Positions 46,203 through 56,588 of a DNA stretch of 64,000 nt are shown in pieces; the first letter of the stretch is position 1, and each line of letters begins with the position of its first letter. Under the pieces are notes generated by a model, which searched no databases, was not told the DNA's origin, and saw only the letters and a program-made list of their open reading frames with translations. This DNA is from Haloactinospora alba (GTDB lineage: Bacteria > Actinomycetota > Actinomycetes > Streptosporangiales > Streptosporangiaceae): contig NZ_VFQC01000001.1 of assembly GCF_006717075.1 (NCBI RefSeq), positions 1,473,501 to 1,537,500 on the forward strand. Direction: 5' to 3'. A program made the position numbers and the translations under genes.

Positions 46203-47207
46203 ATGGCTACGAGCGAGAGCGGGACCCCGGCGGATGCGGAACCCGAGTCCCGCCTGACGGCGGAGGCACGCGGCTACCTGGACCACCTCGCGGTGGAACG
46301 CGGGCTCGCCGCCAACACGATGGAGTCCTACCGGCGCGATATCCGCCGGTATTTGGAGTTCCTGTCCGGGATGGGACGCGCGTCGCTCGCGGACGTGAGC
46401 GAGGCCGACGTCACCGCGTTCGTCCGTGAACTGCGGGAGGGCGACGCCACTCGGCCGGCGCTCGGAACCACGTCGACCAGCCGCGCCGTGGTCGCGGTAC
46501 GGGGGTTGCACCGGTTCGCGTTCCGGGAGGGGATGGCGGCGCGGGACCCCGCGTGCGAGGTCCGACCTCCCGCCCCCTCCCAGCGCCTTCCCAAAGCGGT
46601 GCCGTTGGAGACGGTCGAGTCGCTGCTGACGGCGGCGGACGCGACTCCTTTCCCCCGCTCGTTACGGGACCGGGCCCTTCTGGAACTGCTCTACGGAACC
46701 GGGGCGCGGATCTCCGAAGCGACCGGGTTGGACGTGGACGATGTCGACGAGACGTACCAACCGGACGGCACCGGGGACGGGGAGGGCCGGATGGGTGTCA
46801 TCCGTTTCCGCGGCAAGGGCGGACGGGAACGGATCGTTCCGATCGGGCGTTTTGCCCGGGAGGCCGTGGACGCCTATCTTGTTCGGGCGCGCCCGAAGCT
46901 GGCAGCGTCAGGTCGGGGTAGTTCGGCCCTGTTCCTCAACGCGCGGGGAGGAAGGCTCACGCGTCAGGGTGCGTGGACCGTGTTGCGCGCTGCCGCCGAA
47001 CAAGCCGGAGTGAGCGGGGTTTCCCCACACACGCTGCGACACTCGTTCGCTACCCACCTGTTGGACGGCGGTGCCGACATCCGGGTGGTCCAGGAACTGC
47101 TCGGACACGCTTCGGTGACGACGACCCAGGTGTACACCCTGGTAACCATCGACCGGCTGCGGGAAGTCTATGCGGTGAGTCACCCGAGAGCGCACACACC
47201 CTGGTGA
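46203..47207 (+). CDS. xerD: tyrosine site-specific recombinase XerD
   Basis: XerD with XerC resolves chromosome dimers at dif. The 334-residue protein has an N-terminal SAM-like core-binding domain (about 15-115). All catalytic residues are in order: Arg169 (GARISE), Lys205 (GKGGRER), His276-x-x-Arg279, His302 (LGHAS) and Tyr311 (TTQVYTLV). A ~12-residue insert (about 185-197) precedes the catalytic lysine strand. Core gene context argues against a phage integrase. GTG 46197 is an alternative start. Confidence 0.94.
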   Translation: MATSESGTPADAEPESRLTAEARGYLDHLAVERGLAANTMESYRRDIRRYLEFLSGMGRASLADVSEADVTAFVRELREGDATRPALGTTSTSRAVVAVRGLHRFAFREGMAARDPACEVRPPAPSQRLPKAVPLETVESLLTAADATPFPRSLRDRALLELLYGTGARISEATGLDVDDVDETYQPDGTGDGEGRMGVIRFRGKGGRERIVPIGRFAREAVDAYLVRARPKLAASGRGSSALFLNARGGRLTRQGAWTVLRAAAEQAGVSGVSPHTLRHSFATHLLDGGADIRVVQELLGHASVTTTQVYTLVTIDRLREVYAVSHPRAHTPW

Positions 47208-47406
47208 CCGGCACTGTGGGGCGAACGTCCGGGCTCTTTCGGAGGCGACCGTGCGACGGGTGTCGCGTTGAACCACGTGCTACCGAAGTTCTAGAGTCGC
47301 CGCACAACGGCTGGTTGTTGTCGACAAATCGCGTTTTTCCGAAGGCCGGTCAGCCGGCATGCGCAACAAGCCTGGTCACGACCGGTCGATAGGGAGGTCA
47401 AGGGGC

Positions 47407-48384
47407 GTGAGCTGGTCGGAAAACGACGGTGCGCGCACGGCTGAGAATGCCGGTGCTACCCATAAGGAAACAGCGAATGGGCCGGCGAGCGACCCATGGG
47501 GGCAACCACGCGACACGGGGGCGACTCTGCATACGAACAAGGCGACACACGACGGCTTTCCGGAACCGGATCCCCTGGAAGAACACGGTCCAGCACGGAT
47601 TGTAGCACTATGTAATCAGAAGGGTGGAGTCGGAAAGACCACCACTACTATCAATCTGGGAGCCGCGATAGCGGAGTACGGCAGACGTGTTCTGCTCGTC
47701 GACTTCGACCCCCAGGGTGCGCTGTCCGTGGGGCTGGGGCGCCTTGATCCGCGTGAGCTGGACCTGACCGTGTACAACCTGCTCATGCAACGCGATGTCA
47801 CAGTCGAGGACGTCCTGATCAAGACGGACGTTGAGGGACTCGACCTGATTCCCAGCAACATCGACCTGTCGGCCGCCGAGGTGCAGCTCGTCGGGGAGGT
47901 GGCCCGGGAACAGATGCTGGCCCGGGCACTGCGGCCGGTCGCGGACTACTACGACGTCATCCTCATCGACTGCCAACCCTCGCTCGGACTTCTCACGGTC
48001 AACGCCCTGACCGCGTCCGACGGCGTCATGGTTCCCCTGGAGTGCGAGTTCTTCGCGCTGCGTGGCGTCGCCCTGCTGATGGACACGATCCAGAAAGTCC
48101 AGGAGCGGCTGAACGAGCGGCTGGTCATCGACGGTTTCCTCGGCACCATGTACGACCCACGGACGCTGCACGCCCGCGAGGTGCTGTCCACCATCATCGA
48201 CGGTTTCGGCGAGAAGGTGTACGACACCGTCATCAACCGGACGGTCCGTTTCCCGGACGCTACTGTCGCGGGCGAGCCCATCACCCGGTTCGACACTTCC
48301 TCGACGGGTGCCAGCTCCTACCGGGAACTGGCACGGGAGGTGCTGGACCGCTGGCCGACCGTCCAGGGCAACACCAGGGCCTGA
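47407..48384 (+). CDS. ParA/Soj-like chromosome partitioning ATPase
   Basis: The 325-residue protein has an unconserved N-terminal ~60 residues and a deviant Walker A ATPase domain (ALCNQKGGVGKTTTTINLG, about 65-83; DFDPQGALS; IDCQPSLGLLT). It is the paralog encoded beside scpA in actinobacteria (Rv1708 type), distinct from the parA of the parAB locus. A role in chromosome organisation with ScpAB is inferred from neighbourhood. The GTG at 47407 has AGGGAGGTCA six bases upstream. Confidence 0.92.
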   Translation: MSWSENDGARTAENAGATHKETANGPASDPWGQPRDTGATLHTNKATHDGFPEPDPLEEHGPARIVALCNQKGGVGKTTTTINLGAAIAEYGRRVLLVDFDPQGALSVGLGRLDPRELDLTVYNLLMQRDVTVEDVLIKTDVEGLDLIPSNIDLSAAEVQLVGEVAREQMLARALRPVADYYDVILIDCQPSLGLLTVNALTASDGVMVPLECEFFALRGVALLMDTIQKVQERLNERLVIDGFLGTMYDPRTLHAREVLSTIIDGFGEKVYDTVINRTVRFPDATVAGEPITRFDTSSTGASSYRELAREVLDRWPTVQGNTRA

Positions 48385-48838
48385 AACAGCCCGCGGGAAG
48401 TGGACGGTGGCTCCGGGCGCGTCCTCGGGGCGAGTGGACCGTTCGACGGCGTGCAACGGAACACGGGTGTCGCACCCTTGTCCTGTGGCTCCGGGTCAGG
48501 ACGGCTGGCCGTGCGGCACACGCCTGCTTGGGGTAAGCGAAGCGTGCGGGTTTCCTGGTGCCCTTCCGGGCAGCCGTTGTCGCGACAGCCGGGTCACGTT
48601 CCGCTGCGGCCCTCCCCGCGGAAACGGGAACGGTTCCTCCGGCTTCCGCCGTGGGCGCGCACGGTTACACATCCGGCCCCGGTCGCCGTGAACGGGAGTA
48701 TCGCGCGTCAGAACGGGCCGGATTCCGGTACGGTTTCGGCGCGGCCCGTCGTCCTTGCCCCCTCCGGCAGAGGGGAGGAGGCGCGACGCTGGTGCGTACC
48801 GGAAGGAACGACGAGGAAACGAAACAGCGGGCGGCGGA
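48385..48838. other. gap between the ParA-like gene and scpA
   Basis: No gene is visible in these 454 bases. In many relatives scpA follows its ParA-like neighbour more closely. The last ~90 bases are purine-rich (GGGGAGGAGG near 48774) and may include the scpA leader. Confidence 0.35.
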
Positions 48839-49675
48839 ATGAGCCTCGAGGATGACACCCCGGAAGGCGCGGGTGGCTTCCAGGTGCACCTGGAGAATTT
48901 TGAGGGGCCGTTTGACCTGCTGCTCGGGCTGATATCCAAACACAAACTCGACATAACCGAGGTTTCTCTCTCGAAAGTCACTGACGAGTTCATCGCCTAT
49001 ATCACGGAATACGGCGAGCAGTGGGATCTCGACCAGGCCAGCCATTTCCTCGTGGTAGCGGCCACACTTCTGGACCTGAAAGCGGCGCGCCTGCTGCCGC
49101 GTGGTGAGATCGAGGACGAGGGCGACCTCGAACTGCTGGAAGCGCGGGACCTGTTGTTCGCCCGCTTGCTCCAGTACCGCGCCTACAAGCAGGTTTCCGC
49201 GTTGTTGTCCACCTACATGGCGACCCAGGGGCGCCGTTTCCCGCGTGTGGTCCCGCTGGAGCCGCAGTTCGCCGGCCTCCGGCCCGACGTGCTGATCAAG
49301 CTCGACCCGCAGGAGTTCGCTGCGCTGGCGGCACGTACGCTCACTCCCACGGAGCCGCCGGGAGTGTCGGTCTCGCACCTCTACCAACCGCACACGTCGG
49401 TACGGGAACAGGGGGCTGTTGTCGTTGACGCGCTGCGGAGGGGGGAGCGGCTCACGTTCACCGAACTCACCGCCGACTGCGCGGGTACCTTCGAGGTCGT
49501 GGCGAGGTTCCTCGCCCTGCTGGAACTGTTCCGTTCCGGAAACGTGGAGTTCGAACAGGCCGAACCGCTGGCAGAGCTGGTCGTGACGTGGACGGGAACG
49601 CGCGAGGGCGAGATCACCGTCGACGATGAGTACGAGCAGGCACAGCAGCAGAACGAGGTTGAGGAGAGTGCGTGA
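48839..49675 (+). CDS. scpA: segregation and condensation protein A (kleisin)
   Basis: ScpA is the kleisin that bridges SMC heads in the bacterial condensin. The 278-residue protein has the N-terminal motif FQVHLENFEGPFDLLLGLISK (about 14-34), central helices (LLDLKAARLLPR), and a C-terminal winged helix (RLTFTELTADCAGTFEVVARFLALLEL). The ATG at 48839 was chosen because family similarity begins there. It overlaps scpB by four bases (GTGA). Confidence 0.95.
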   Translation: MSLEDDTPEGAGGFQVHLENFEGPFDLLLGLISKHKLDITEVSLSKVTDEFIAYITEYGEQWDLDQASHFLVVAATLLDLKAARLLPRGEIEDEGDLELLEARDLLFARLLQYRAYKQVSALLSTYMATQGRRFPRVVPLEPQFAGLRPDVLIKLDPQEFAALAARTLTPTEPPGVSVSHLYQPHTSVREQGAVVVDALRRGERLTFTELTADCAGTFEVVARFLALLELFRSGNVEFEQAEPLAELVVTWTGTREGEITVDDEYEQAQQQNEVEESA

Positions 49676-50274
49676 GTCCGCCAGGGGAAACAGCCACGCA
49701 GAGGGACGATGACCGTGTCGGGAACACCACCCTGCGGCGTGACGCGGAAGCGGTGCTGATGGTGGTGGACCAGCCGGTGACCGAGTACGACCTCGCCCGC
49801 GCGTTCGGGGTTTCGGTCGCGGCGGTCACCCGGACGCTTGTCGAGCTGTCGGAGGAGTACTCCGCCCAGGGGCGCGGGTTCGACCTGCGTCAGGTGGCGG
49901 AAGGATGGCGCATCTACACGCGCCCCGAATGCGCGGACGTTGTCGAGCGATTCCTCACCGAGGGCCATGAGGTGCGACTGAGTCAGGCGGCGCTGGAAAC
50001 GATGGCCGTGGTGGCCTACCGGCAACCGGTCTCCCGCGGGCGGGTCTCAGCCGTTCGCGGTGTGAACTGTGACGGCGTTATGCGTACCCTCGTAGTACGG
50101 GGAATGATCGAAGAGGCAGGGCAGGATCCGGAATCGGGTGCTGCGCTCTATCGCACGACGAACTACTTCCTGGAGCGCCTCGGCCTGCGTAGCCTCGACG
50201 AGCTTCCCGACCTCGCACCTTTTCTGCCTGACGATATCGAAGGTATAGACGACACCGGTGAGCAGACCACGTAA
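49672..50274 (+). CDS. scpB: segregation and condensation protein B
   Basis: ScpB dimers bind ScpA in the SMC complex. The 200 residues form two winged-helix domains, with family motifs VTEYDLARAFGVS, LSQAALETMAVVAYRQPVSR and MIEEAGQDPESGAALYRTT. The acidic tail is short. Translational coupling to scpA through GTGA, and a 17-base overlap with rluB, mark one operon. Confidence 0.95.
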   Translation: MSPPGETATQRDDDRVGNTTLRRDAEAVLMVVDQPVTEYDLARAFGVSVAAVTRTLVELSEEYSAQGRGFDLRQVAEGWRIYTRPECADVVERFLTEGHEVRLSQAALETMAVVAYRQPVSRGRVSAVRGVNCDGVMRTLVVRGMIEEAGQDPESGAALYRTTNYFLERLGLRSLDELPDLAPFLPDDIEGIDDTGEQTT

Positions 50275-51307
50275 CAATCCCAACTCCCGCGGCGGACGCG
50301 ATGACGGTCAGGGCGGGCCGCGCGGCGGCCAGAAGCGGCCGCCGCACCGCGACACCCGCGCATCGAACGAGCGCGCGCAACAACAGCGGGGGAACCCTTC
50401 CGGGAACAACGCGTCCCGTTCCTCCAGCGGCGGGCCGAAAGCACACGGTAACCGTGGAGGAAGCGGCGGCCGCGAGAGCGAGCTGTCGGTCGCCGCGCGC
50501 CAGCGCCTGGAAGCGCTGCGCTCCGAGCACGATCCCAGCGACGACGACAAACCCGACGCCGACCGGGATACCTACGTCGATGTTCCCGGCGGAATCCGGC
50601 TGCAGAAAGCCCTGGCGCAGGCCGGTGTGGCCAGTCGGCGCGCCAGTGAGGACATGATCGCGTCGGGGCGGGTGGCTGTCGACGGCCACACGGTCCGACG
50701 CTTCGGCGCCCGGGTCGACCCGCAGAGTTCCGAGATCCGGGTGGACGGGATGCTCGTGGCGACGGCCCCGGACCTGCTGTACTACGCACTCCACAAACCC
50801 CGCGGTGTCATCAGCACCATGTGGGATCCGCACGGCCGGCCAACTCTGGCGGACTACACGGAGAGCGAGGAGCGCCTGTTCCACGTCGGTCGGCTGGACA
50901 CGGACACCGAGGGGCTGATCCTCCTGACCAACGACGGTGAGCTGACCAACCGCCTGACGCATCCCAGCTACGAGATCTCCAAGACCTACCTTGCCAAGGT
51001 TCCCGGTCCGGTGCCGAACCGTGTGGTGAAGCAGATCCGCAAGGGGGTCGAGCTGGACGACGGCTGGGTCAAGGTGGACTCCTTCCGGGCGCTCGACAAC
51101 CTGGAACCCACGGCGCTGGTGGAAGTGCGGCTGCACGAGGGGCGGAAGCACATCGTCCGGCGGCTGCTCAAGGCTGTCGGTCATCCGGTTTCCGAACTGG
51201 CGCGTACGGAGATCGGTCCGATCGGGCTCAACGCCCTCAAACCCGGAACGTCGCGGGCGCTGACCGCGAAGGAGATCAGCGAACTCTACACTGCTGCTGG
51301 TATGTGA
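50258..51307 (+). CDS. rluB: 23S rRNA pseudouridine synthase, RluB/RsuA family
   Basis: The 349-residue protein has an unconserved Arg/Gly/Asn-rich N-terminal ~100 residues, an S4 RNA-binding domain (RLQKALAQAGVASRRASEDMI, about 110-165) and a pseudouridine synthase domain with the catalytic aspartate in GRLDTDTEGLILLTNDGEL. It probably modifies 23S rRNA. The start lies inside the end of scpB. The position after scpB matches Rv1711. Confidence 0.93.
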   Translation: MSRPRNNPNSRGGRDDGQGGPRGGQKRPPHRDTRASNERAQQQRGNPSGNNASRSSSGGPKAHGNRGGSGGRESELSVAARQRLEALRSEHDPSDDDKPDADRDTYVDVPGGIRLQKALAQAGVASRRASEDMIASGRVAVDGHTVRRFGARVDPQSSEIRVDGMLVATAPDLLYYALHKPRGVISTMWDPHGRPTLADYTESEERLFHVGRLDTDTEGLILLTNDGELTNRLTHPSYEISKTYLAKVPGPVPNRVVKQIRKGVELDDGWVKVDSFRALDNLEPTALVEVRLHEGRKHIVRRLLKAVGHPVSELARTEIGPIGLNALKPGTSRALTAKEISELYTAAGM

Positions 51308-51341
51308 GCGGATACACCGACCGGGAAGGGGCAGGCGAGAA

Positions 51342-51704
51342 GTGGCAGTGCGGGCGATCCGTGGCGCGGTGCAGGTGGAACGGGACGAGCGGGAACTCGT
51401 GTTGGAGGCGACCACCGAGCTGGTGTCCGAAGTGCTCCGGCGCAACGAGCTCGACTCCGACGGCGTGATCAGTGTCCTTTTCACGGCCACGCCGGACCTC
51501 ACCTCGGAGTTTCCCGCCCTCGCAGCGCGCAAACTGGGATTGACCGACGTCCCGTTGACATGCGCCGTCGAGATCGGGGTCCCGGGCTCGTTGCCGCGTG
51601 TGGTGCGGCTCATGGCCCATATCGAGACGGAGCGCCCGCGCAGCGAGCTCCACCACGTCTACCTGCGAGGGGCGCAGGCCCTGCGGTTGGACATCGCCCA
51701 GTAG
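51342..51704 (+). CDS. aroH: chorismate mutase, AroH class
   Basis: The enzyme converts chorismate to prephenate for Phe/Tyr synthesis. The 120-residue trimer-forming protein retains the AroH active site: Arg7, Cys74, Glu77, Arg89 and Tyr107, spaced as in Bacillus subtilis AroH. It lies 34 bp after rluB and just before tyrA, whose product consumes prephenate. Confidence 0.95.
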   Translation: MAVRAIRGAVQVERDERELVLEATTELVSEVLRRNELDSDGVISVLFTATPDLTSEFPALAARKLGLTDVPLTCAVEIGVPGSLPRVVRLMAHIETERPRSELHHVYLRGAQALRLDIAQ

Positions 51705-51780
51705 CAGCGGAGAGCCGCCCACCAGTGCTCTACGCTGGGAGTGTCTGGCCACTGTGGGTAGATCGGGGAGGGACGGGCCC

Positions 51781-52857
51781 ATGCTCAGGAACGCTGTGGT
51801 GCTCGGCACCGGCCTGATCGGAACGTCGATCGCCCTGGCACTTCGGGAGAACGGCGTCGAGGTGGCGCTGGCTGACCCGGACCCCGCGTCGTTGCGGATG
51901 GCACACGAGCTCGGAGCGGGGGAGGTACTCGGATCGGGGGCGCCGACACCCCCCGCTGACGTTGCCGTCATAGCGGCTCCGCCCTCAGCCGTTCCCACCG
52001 CCCTGCGGGAGGCCCAGGGGCGTGGCCTGGCTCAGGTGTACACCGACGCGGCCAGCGTCAAGGACAGTGTGGCTGTCCGTGCGGAACAGCACGGGTGTGA
52101 CATGTCGACCTACGTGCCCGGGCACCCGATGGGAGGGCGGGAGAAGAACGGTCCCAGTGCCGCCCGTGCCGACCTTTTCCTGGGGCGGCCATGGGCGTTG
52201 TGCCCCACTGGTAAGGCTGATCCCGGCGCGGTCACGACAGTGACCGAGCTGGTCCGTGCGTGCGGGGCGGAACCGCACATGCTGACCGCTGCCGCGCACG
52301 ACCGTGCTGTGGCCCTGGTGTCACACGCTCCCCACGTCGTCTCCTCAGCCGTGGCCGCACGGATGCTCACCGGGGAGGAGGAGGCGCTGGCGCTCGCCGG
52401 CCAGGGGGTGCGCGACGTTACACGGGTGGCGGGAGGGGACCCCGAGCTGTGGTGGGAGATCCTGCGGAACAACCCCCGACCGGTCGCCGCTGTGCTGGAG
52501 GAGACCGCCACGGACCTGGCACGGGCGGCTCGGGCCCTGAACGCCGCGGATCCGGACCGGGAGGCGGTGTGGGGGGTTCTCGAGCGTGGTGCGCGGGGAC
52601 ACGAGCGGATCCCGGGGAAACACGGTGTCCGACAGGAACCGGAGTACGCGGTGCTGCCCGTTGTGATCCCGGACGAGCCGAACGCTCTGGGGCGCCTGTT
52701 CGCCGCTGTCGGCGAGGTCGGCGTCAACGTGGAGGACGTCCGCATCGACCACTCCCCGGGACTGCCGGTGGGAGTGGCGCAGCTCTGGGTACTGGGGACG
52801 GAACTCCCACGGCTGTCCGAGGCGCTCGCCGCGCACGGGTGGTCCGTGCACGGGTGA
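51781..52857 (+). CDS. tyrA: prephenate dehydrogenase with C-terminal ACT domain
   Basis: TyrA oxidatively decarboxylates prephenate toward tyrosine. The 358 residues have an NAD-binding VLGTGLIGTSIALAL (about 6-20), the GHPMGGREKNG substrate loop, an all-helical dimerisation region and a C-terminal ACT domain (about 285-358; PDEPNALGRLFAAVGEVGVN), which suggests feedback control by an aromatic amino acid. The ATG at 51781 follows GGGGAGGGAC. Confidence 0.95.
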   Translation: MLRNAVVLGTGLIGTSIALALRENGVEVALADPDPASLRMAHELGAGEVLGSGAPTPPADVAVIAAPPSAVPTALREAQGRGLAQVYTDAASVKDSVAVRAEQHGCDMSTYVPGHPMGGREKNGPSAARADLFLGRPWALCPTGKADPGAVTTVTELVRACGAEPHMLTAAAHDRAVALVSHAPHVVSSAVAARMLTGEEEALALAGQGVRDVTRVAGGDPELWWEILRNNPRPVAAVLEETATDLARAARALNAADPDREAVWGVLERGARGHERIPGKHGVRQEPEYAVLPVVIPDEPNALGRLFAAVGEVGVNVEDVRIDHSPGLPVGVAQLWVLGTELPRLSEALAAHGWSVHG

Positions 52858-52943
52858 CCCGTGCACGCGGCACGGACCGCACGGGGAGTCTTCCGGGTAA
52901 CCTAGCCTGGTGGAACAAGCGGATCTGTCGTGAGAGGGCCAAC

Positions 52944-53660
52944 GTGAGAGCGCAGGGCAACACTGAGGGGATCGTTATCGCCATCGACGGCCCCTCCGGG
53001 TCGGGCAAGTCCAGCACGGCCAGGGGTGTTGCCCGGTCACGAGGGTTGCGGTACCTCGACACGGGGGCGATGTACCGGGCGGTCACCTGGTGGATGCTCG
53101 ACAGGAACGTGGATGTCGGCGACACCGCAGCCGTGGCGGAACGGGCGTGGCTGCCGGAGCTCGACATGGGAACCGATCCGGCCTCGCCCGCGGTCCGGGT
53201 CGACGGTGCGGACGTGGCCCACGCGATCCGCAGCCCCGAGGTCACCGCCAGGGTGAGCGCCGTCAGTGCGGTTCCCGCGGTACGTGAACGGCTCGTTTCC
53301 CAACAGCGTGACCTCATCGCCGAGGCACAGCGTGCCGTTGGGGGTATCGTCGTCGAGGGGCGGGACATCACGACCGTCGTCGCGCCCGACGCCGCCGTCA
53401 AGATCTACCTGACCGCCAGCGCTGAGGCCCGGGCGCAGCGCCGGGGCAACGAGACCCAGGCGCAGGACCTCGCAGCGACCCAGGCGGAGCTCCTCCAACG
53501 TGACCTGCTCGACTCCAACCGGGCGGACTCCCCGCTGACCCGGACCGAGGACGCGTTGGAGCTGGAAACCAGCGGTTTCACCCTGGACGAGGTCATAGCG
53601 ATCGTGGTCGGGCTGGCTGACGAGGCCACGGGGGAGCGGCAACACTCCTCCACCCTCTAG
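52944..53660 (+). CDS. cmk: cytidylate kinase
   Basis: Cmk phosphorylates CMP and dCMP. The 238 residues contain the P-loop AIDGPSGSGKSS (about 12-23), the YLDTGAMYRAVTWW CMP-binding segment and GRDITTVVAPDA. The GTG at 52944 gives a normal N-terminus. The gene lies between tyrA and der, the conserved actinobacterial order. Confidence 0.96.
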   Translation: MRAQGNTEGIVIAIDGPSGSGKSSTARGVARSRGLRYLDTGAMYRAVTWWMLDRNVDVGDTAAVAERAWLPELDMGTDPASPAVRVDGADVAHAIRSPEVTARVSAVSAVPAVRERLVSQQRDLIAEAQRAVGGIVVEGRDITTVVAPDAAVKIYLTASAEARAQRRGNETQAQDLAATQAELLQRDLLDSNRADSPLTRTEDALELETSGFTLDEVIAIVVGLADEATGERQHSSTL

Positions 53661-53932
53661 GCTGGCTCCAGTGGATGCCTCCCCGGACGGGTTCCGGTCG
53701 CGGAGGCGGATTCGTCGGGTCCGTGCGCCCGACAGTGAGAGAAAACGTACCTACCAGCCGGCCGTGTGCCGCTCCGGGAGGGGAGAACAAGCTTCCGGAG
53801 CGTGACCCGCGGGGCGCCGCAGGGGCGTCCGTGTGTTTCCACGGGTGACGGGTGTGGCACCGGCGGCGGTATTCCTGGCCCTACGGCACGCATCCTGGGC
53901 GCGTGGGGCCTCGTAACCGGGAGACGATTGAC

Positions 53933-55339
53933 GTGAACGAGCAAACCGATGCTCCCGGCGGGGAAGACTCCTCCGCCACGGACATCAAACCTGTAGTCGC
54001 TGTTGTGGGCCGCCCCAATGTCGGGAAGTCGGCCCTGGTGAACCGGATCATCGGCCATCGTTCTGCGGTGGTGGAGGACACCCCCGGGGTGACGCGCGAC
54101 CGAGTGGCGTACGACGCCCTGTGGCGGGGACGGGAGTTCGCCATCGTGGACACGGGCGGCTGGGACACGGGAGTGACCGGCTTGGCCGCCACGGTGGCCC
54201 AACAGGCTGAGTACGCCGCTGAGACCGCTGATGTCATCCTGTTCGTGGTGGACGCCACGGTGGGGATCACCGACGCCGACGCGGCCGTCACACGAGTGCT
54301 CCGGGCCACCCACAAGCCGGTCGTGCTGGCGGCGAACAAAGTCGACGGAGGGATGCAGGAGCCGGACGCGCTGGCGTTGTGGAACCTCGGCATCGGTCAG
54401 CCCTACCCGACCAGTGCCCTGCACGGCCGCGGCTCCGGAGACCTGCTCGACGCCGTCGTCGACCAGTTCCCGCCGGAGGCGGCCTCCGAGGCGAGCGGGG
54501 AGGACCGGCCGAGGCGGATCGCATTGCTGGGGCGGCCCAACGTCGGCAAGTCCAGCCTGCTCAATCGGATCGCCGGTGAGGAACGGGTCGTGGTCGACCC
54601 CATGGCCGGGACAACCCGGGACGCGGTGGACGAGCTCGTCGAGCTGGGGGGAAAGACGTGGCAGTTCATCGACACGGCGGGGATCCGGCGCCGGTTCCGA
54701 GCCCTGCAGGGCGCCGACTATTACGCGACGATCCGTGCTTCCACGGCGCTGAAACGCGCTGAGGCGGTCATCGTCCTGCTCGACGTCAGCGAGCCGTTGG
54801 CCGAACAGGACATCCGGGTGATCGAGCAGACGATGGAGGCCGGACGCGCACTGGTCCTGGCCTTCAACAAGTGGGACACGCTCACGAAGGAGCGGCGTTA
54901 CTACCTGGAGAAAGAGATCGACCGCCAGCTCTCCCGGGTCTCGTGGGCTCCGCGGGTCAACATCTCCGCCACCACCGGCCGTAACATGCAGAAGATCGTC
55001 CCCGCGCTGGAAACCAGCCTGGAGAGTTGGGACACACGTGTTTCCACGGGCCAGCTGAACAGTTGGCTCAAGGACGTCGTCGCGGCGACCCCGCCGCCCG
55101 TCCGTGGCGGGAAACAGCCCAAGATCCTGTTCGCCACCCAGGCCGATGCCCAGCCACCCGAATTCATCCTGTTCACCACGGGGTTCCTGGAGGACGGCTA
55201 CCGTCGTTTCCTCGAACGCCGGCTCCGGGAGGATTTCGGCTTCGCGGGGACACCGATCAAGCTCAGTATGCGTATCCGGGAGAAGAAGGGCAGCTCCAAG
55301 GCGTCCAAGGGGAGCCCCCGCCGTGACAGGAAGCGCTAG
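53933..55339 (+). CDS. der: ribosome biogenesis GTPase Der (EngA)
   Basis: Der has two tandem GTPase domains and acts in 50S assembly. Both P-loops are seen as [13 protein letters not shown] (about 22-34) and [13 protein letters not shown] (about 198-210), with [23 protein letters not shown] and NKWD following, then a C-terminal KH-like domain (about 375-450). The length is 468 residues. The GTG at 53933 follows GGGAG. Confidence 0.96.
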   Translation: MNEQTDAPGGEDSSATDIKPVVAVVGRPNVGKSALVNRIIGHRSAVVEDTPGVTRDRVAYDALWRGREFAIVDTGGWDTGVTGLAATVAQQAEYAAETADVILFVVDATVGITDADAAVTRVLRATHKPVVLAANKVDGGMQEPDALALWNLGIGQPYPTSALHGRGSGDLLDAVVDQFPPEAASEASGEDRPRRIALLGRPNVGKSSLLNRIAGEERVVVDPMAGTTRDAVDELVELGGKTWQFIDTAGIRRRFRALQGADYYATIRASTALKRAEAVIVLLDVSEPLAEQDIRVIEQTMEAGRALVLAFNKWDTLTKERRYYLEKEIDRQLSRVSWAPRVNISATTGRNMQKIVPALETSLESWDTRVSTGQLNSWLKDVVAATPPPVRGGKQPKILFATQADAQPPEFILFTTGFLEDGYRRFLERRLREDFGFAGTPIKLSMRIREKKGSSKASKGSPRRDRKR

Positions 55340-55601
55340 GGCCTGTTCGGTGGACACGTGTTCTGCTGCGCGTCGCCCCGGCATCGTGCTGGCGGCGCTC
55401 CCGCCAGTCGGCGGAGGATCCGCTTCGCATCCCTCCTCGGTCCTGCCAGCACGGCACCGGAGGCGCTGCTCGCGTCGGACAGCGTCCACCGGACGGAGTC
55501 CAGAGCCGCCGACGCCGCGATCCAGCGCGGTTGGCTTGTCACAACCACCCCCGCGAATGCGGTAGAGTTTTACCTGTCCGCAGCGAAGAGCTGCGGGCTC
55601 C

Positions 55602-55675
55602 CGGGACGTGGCGCAGTTTGGTAGCGCACTCGACTGGGGGTCGAGAGGTCGTGGGTTCAAATCCCGCCGTCCCGA
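55602..55675 (+). tRNA. tRNA-Pro (anticodon GGG)
   Basis: The 74-nt sequence folds with acceptor CGGGACG/CGTCCCG, anticodon arm CTCGA-CTGGGGG-TCGAG (anticodon GGG), T-loop TTCAAAT and discriminator A. The CCA is not encoded. No integrase or repeated 3' end is near. Confidence 0.96.
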
Positions 55676-55680
55676 CCGGA

Positions 55681-55723
55681 AAAGTGCGGTGCACCTGGTT
55701 GATTCAGGGCACCGCACTTTTTT
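55681..55723 (+). terminator. rho-independent terminator of tRNA-Pro
   Basis: AAAGTGCGGTGC (55681-55692) pairs with GCACCGCACTTT (55709-55720), followed by TTT. It lies five bases after the tRNA. Confidence 0.92.
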
Positions 55724-55950
55724 GGGTCATGTGGGGTGGGTCCGTGGTGTCGGTGGTCGACCTCGGGGGGTCGGCGCCGAGGAGCTCGTGAGGGGTCTCC
55801 GCTCCGGGCGGTGTTGTTCCTTCCCTGGGAGTTCCGGCAGCCGGGTGTTCATCCGGGAGGGGGCGTGGTCGTGCTGCTCCCTCAATCCCGGTGGCTGACA
55901 CGTCACTGAGGGTGCGTGACAGAAGTACGGTGTGTGAGGGACCATGAAGC

Positions 55951-56271
55951 ATGGTGGAAACAAGCCGTGCGGAATGGCTCCGCCCGCGTCTGGAAGCGTT
56001 GGCCCAACGTCCCCGCCTGGTCCCGGAGCAGGCGCGCCCTGTCGACGTCGTGTCCCGTTGCTACCGCAGTTCGGAGATGGACACCGCCCAGCAGCGGGAG
56101 CAGGCGGCCGCAGCGGCGCGTACGGCGATCGCCGGTGAGATCGAGAGCCGGTGGCCGGGAGCCCCATACATCATTCGTCAGGGCACCGTCGGTGAATTCC
56201 GGGAACTCGACCTGGACGCTGCGGATGACGCGATGGTCGTGGTCGGTGTGGTCTACCGGTTCGACCGCTGA
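55951..56271 (+). CDS. small protein of unknown function
   Basis: The 106-residue frame (MVETSRAEWLRPRLEALAQR) is mostly helical and charged, without signal peptide or membrane segment, and ends with a beta-like DAMVVVGVVYRFDR. Codon use is typical of real genes here (high third-position GC). I do not recognise a family. It stands alone between tRNA-Pro and the aldo/keto reductase. The ribosome binding site is weak. Confidence 0.6.
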   Translation: MVETSRAEWLRPRLEALAQRPRLVPEQARPVDVVSRCYRSSEMDTAQQREQAAAAARTAIAGEIESRWPGAPYIIRQGTVGEFRELDLDAADDAMVVVGVVYRFDR

Positions 56272-56588
56272 GAGCGCTGTACGGGACAACGAGGGCCGGC
56301 CGCTGGTGCCGCGGGGTTCGGGACGGCTCCCACGGCGATGGTGTGCTTCTCGTCCACACTGTGGCTCTGTCGGCGTGTGCGGGGCCGCGTCCCGGCCTCC
56401 CTGTCCGGGAGGCTCCCGTCGGTCGCGTTGCCGGTCCTGACGGGGAACAGCGCGTTGCTGCGGTTCGGACCCAGGGCAGAACCAGGAGAGTGGTGCTGTT
56501 CACAGCGCCCGCAGAAGTGGAATGCGGCCGTGGGGCGCGGGGTTGCCGCACGGCGGACCTTTGAGACGCAGTGACGGGGGAGGGACTC
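56272..56588. other. intergenic region before the aldo/keto reductase
   Basis: No gene or strong hairpin is seen in these 317 bases. They presumably contain the reductase promoter. Confidence 0.35.

Noticed and set aside
46203-47207. Tyrosine recombinase as evidence of a prophage or integrative element
   Set aside because: Its position between the pyrG-Nudix pair and parA-scpAB is the conserved place of chromosomal xerD, and no phage genes or att repeats are seen.
55360-55460. Inverted sequence CGTGCTGGC ... GCCAGCACG between der and tRNA-Pro
   Set aside because: The arms are short and ~50-60 nt apart. It may help terminate der, but the evidence is too weak to call.
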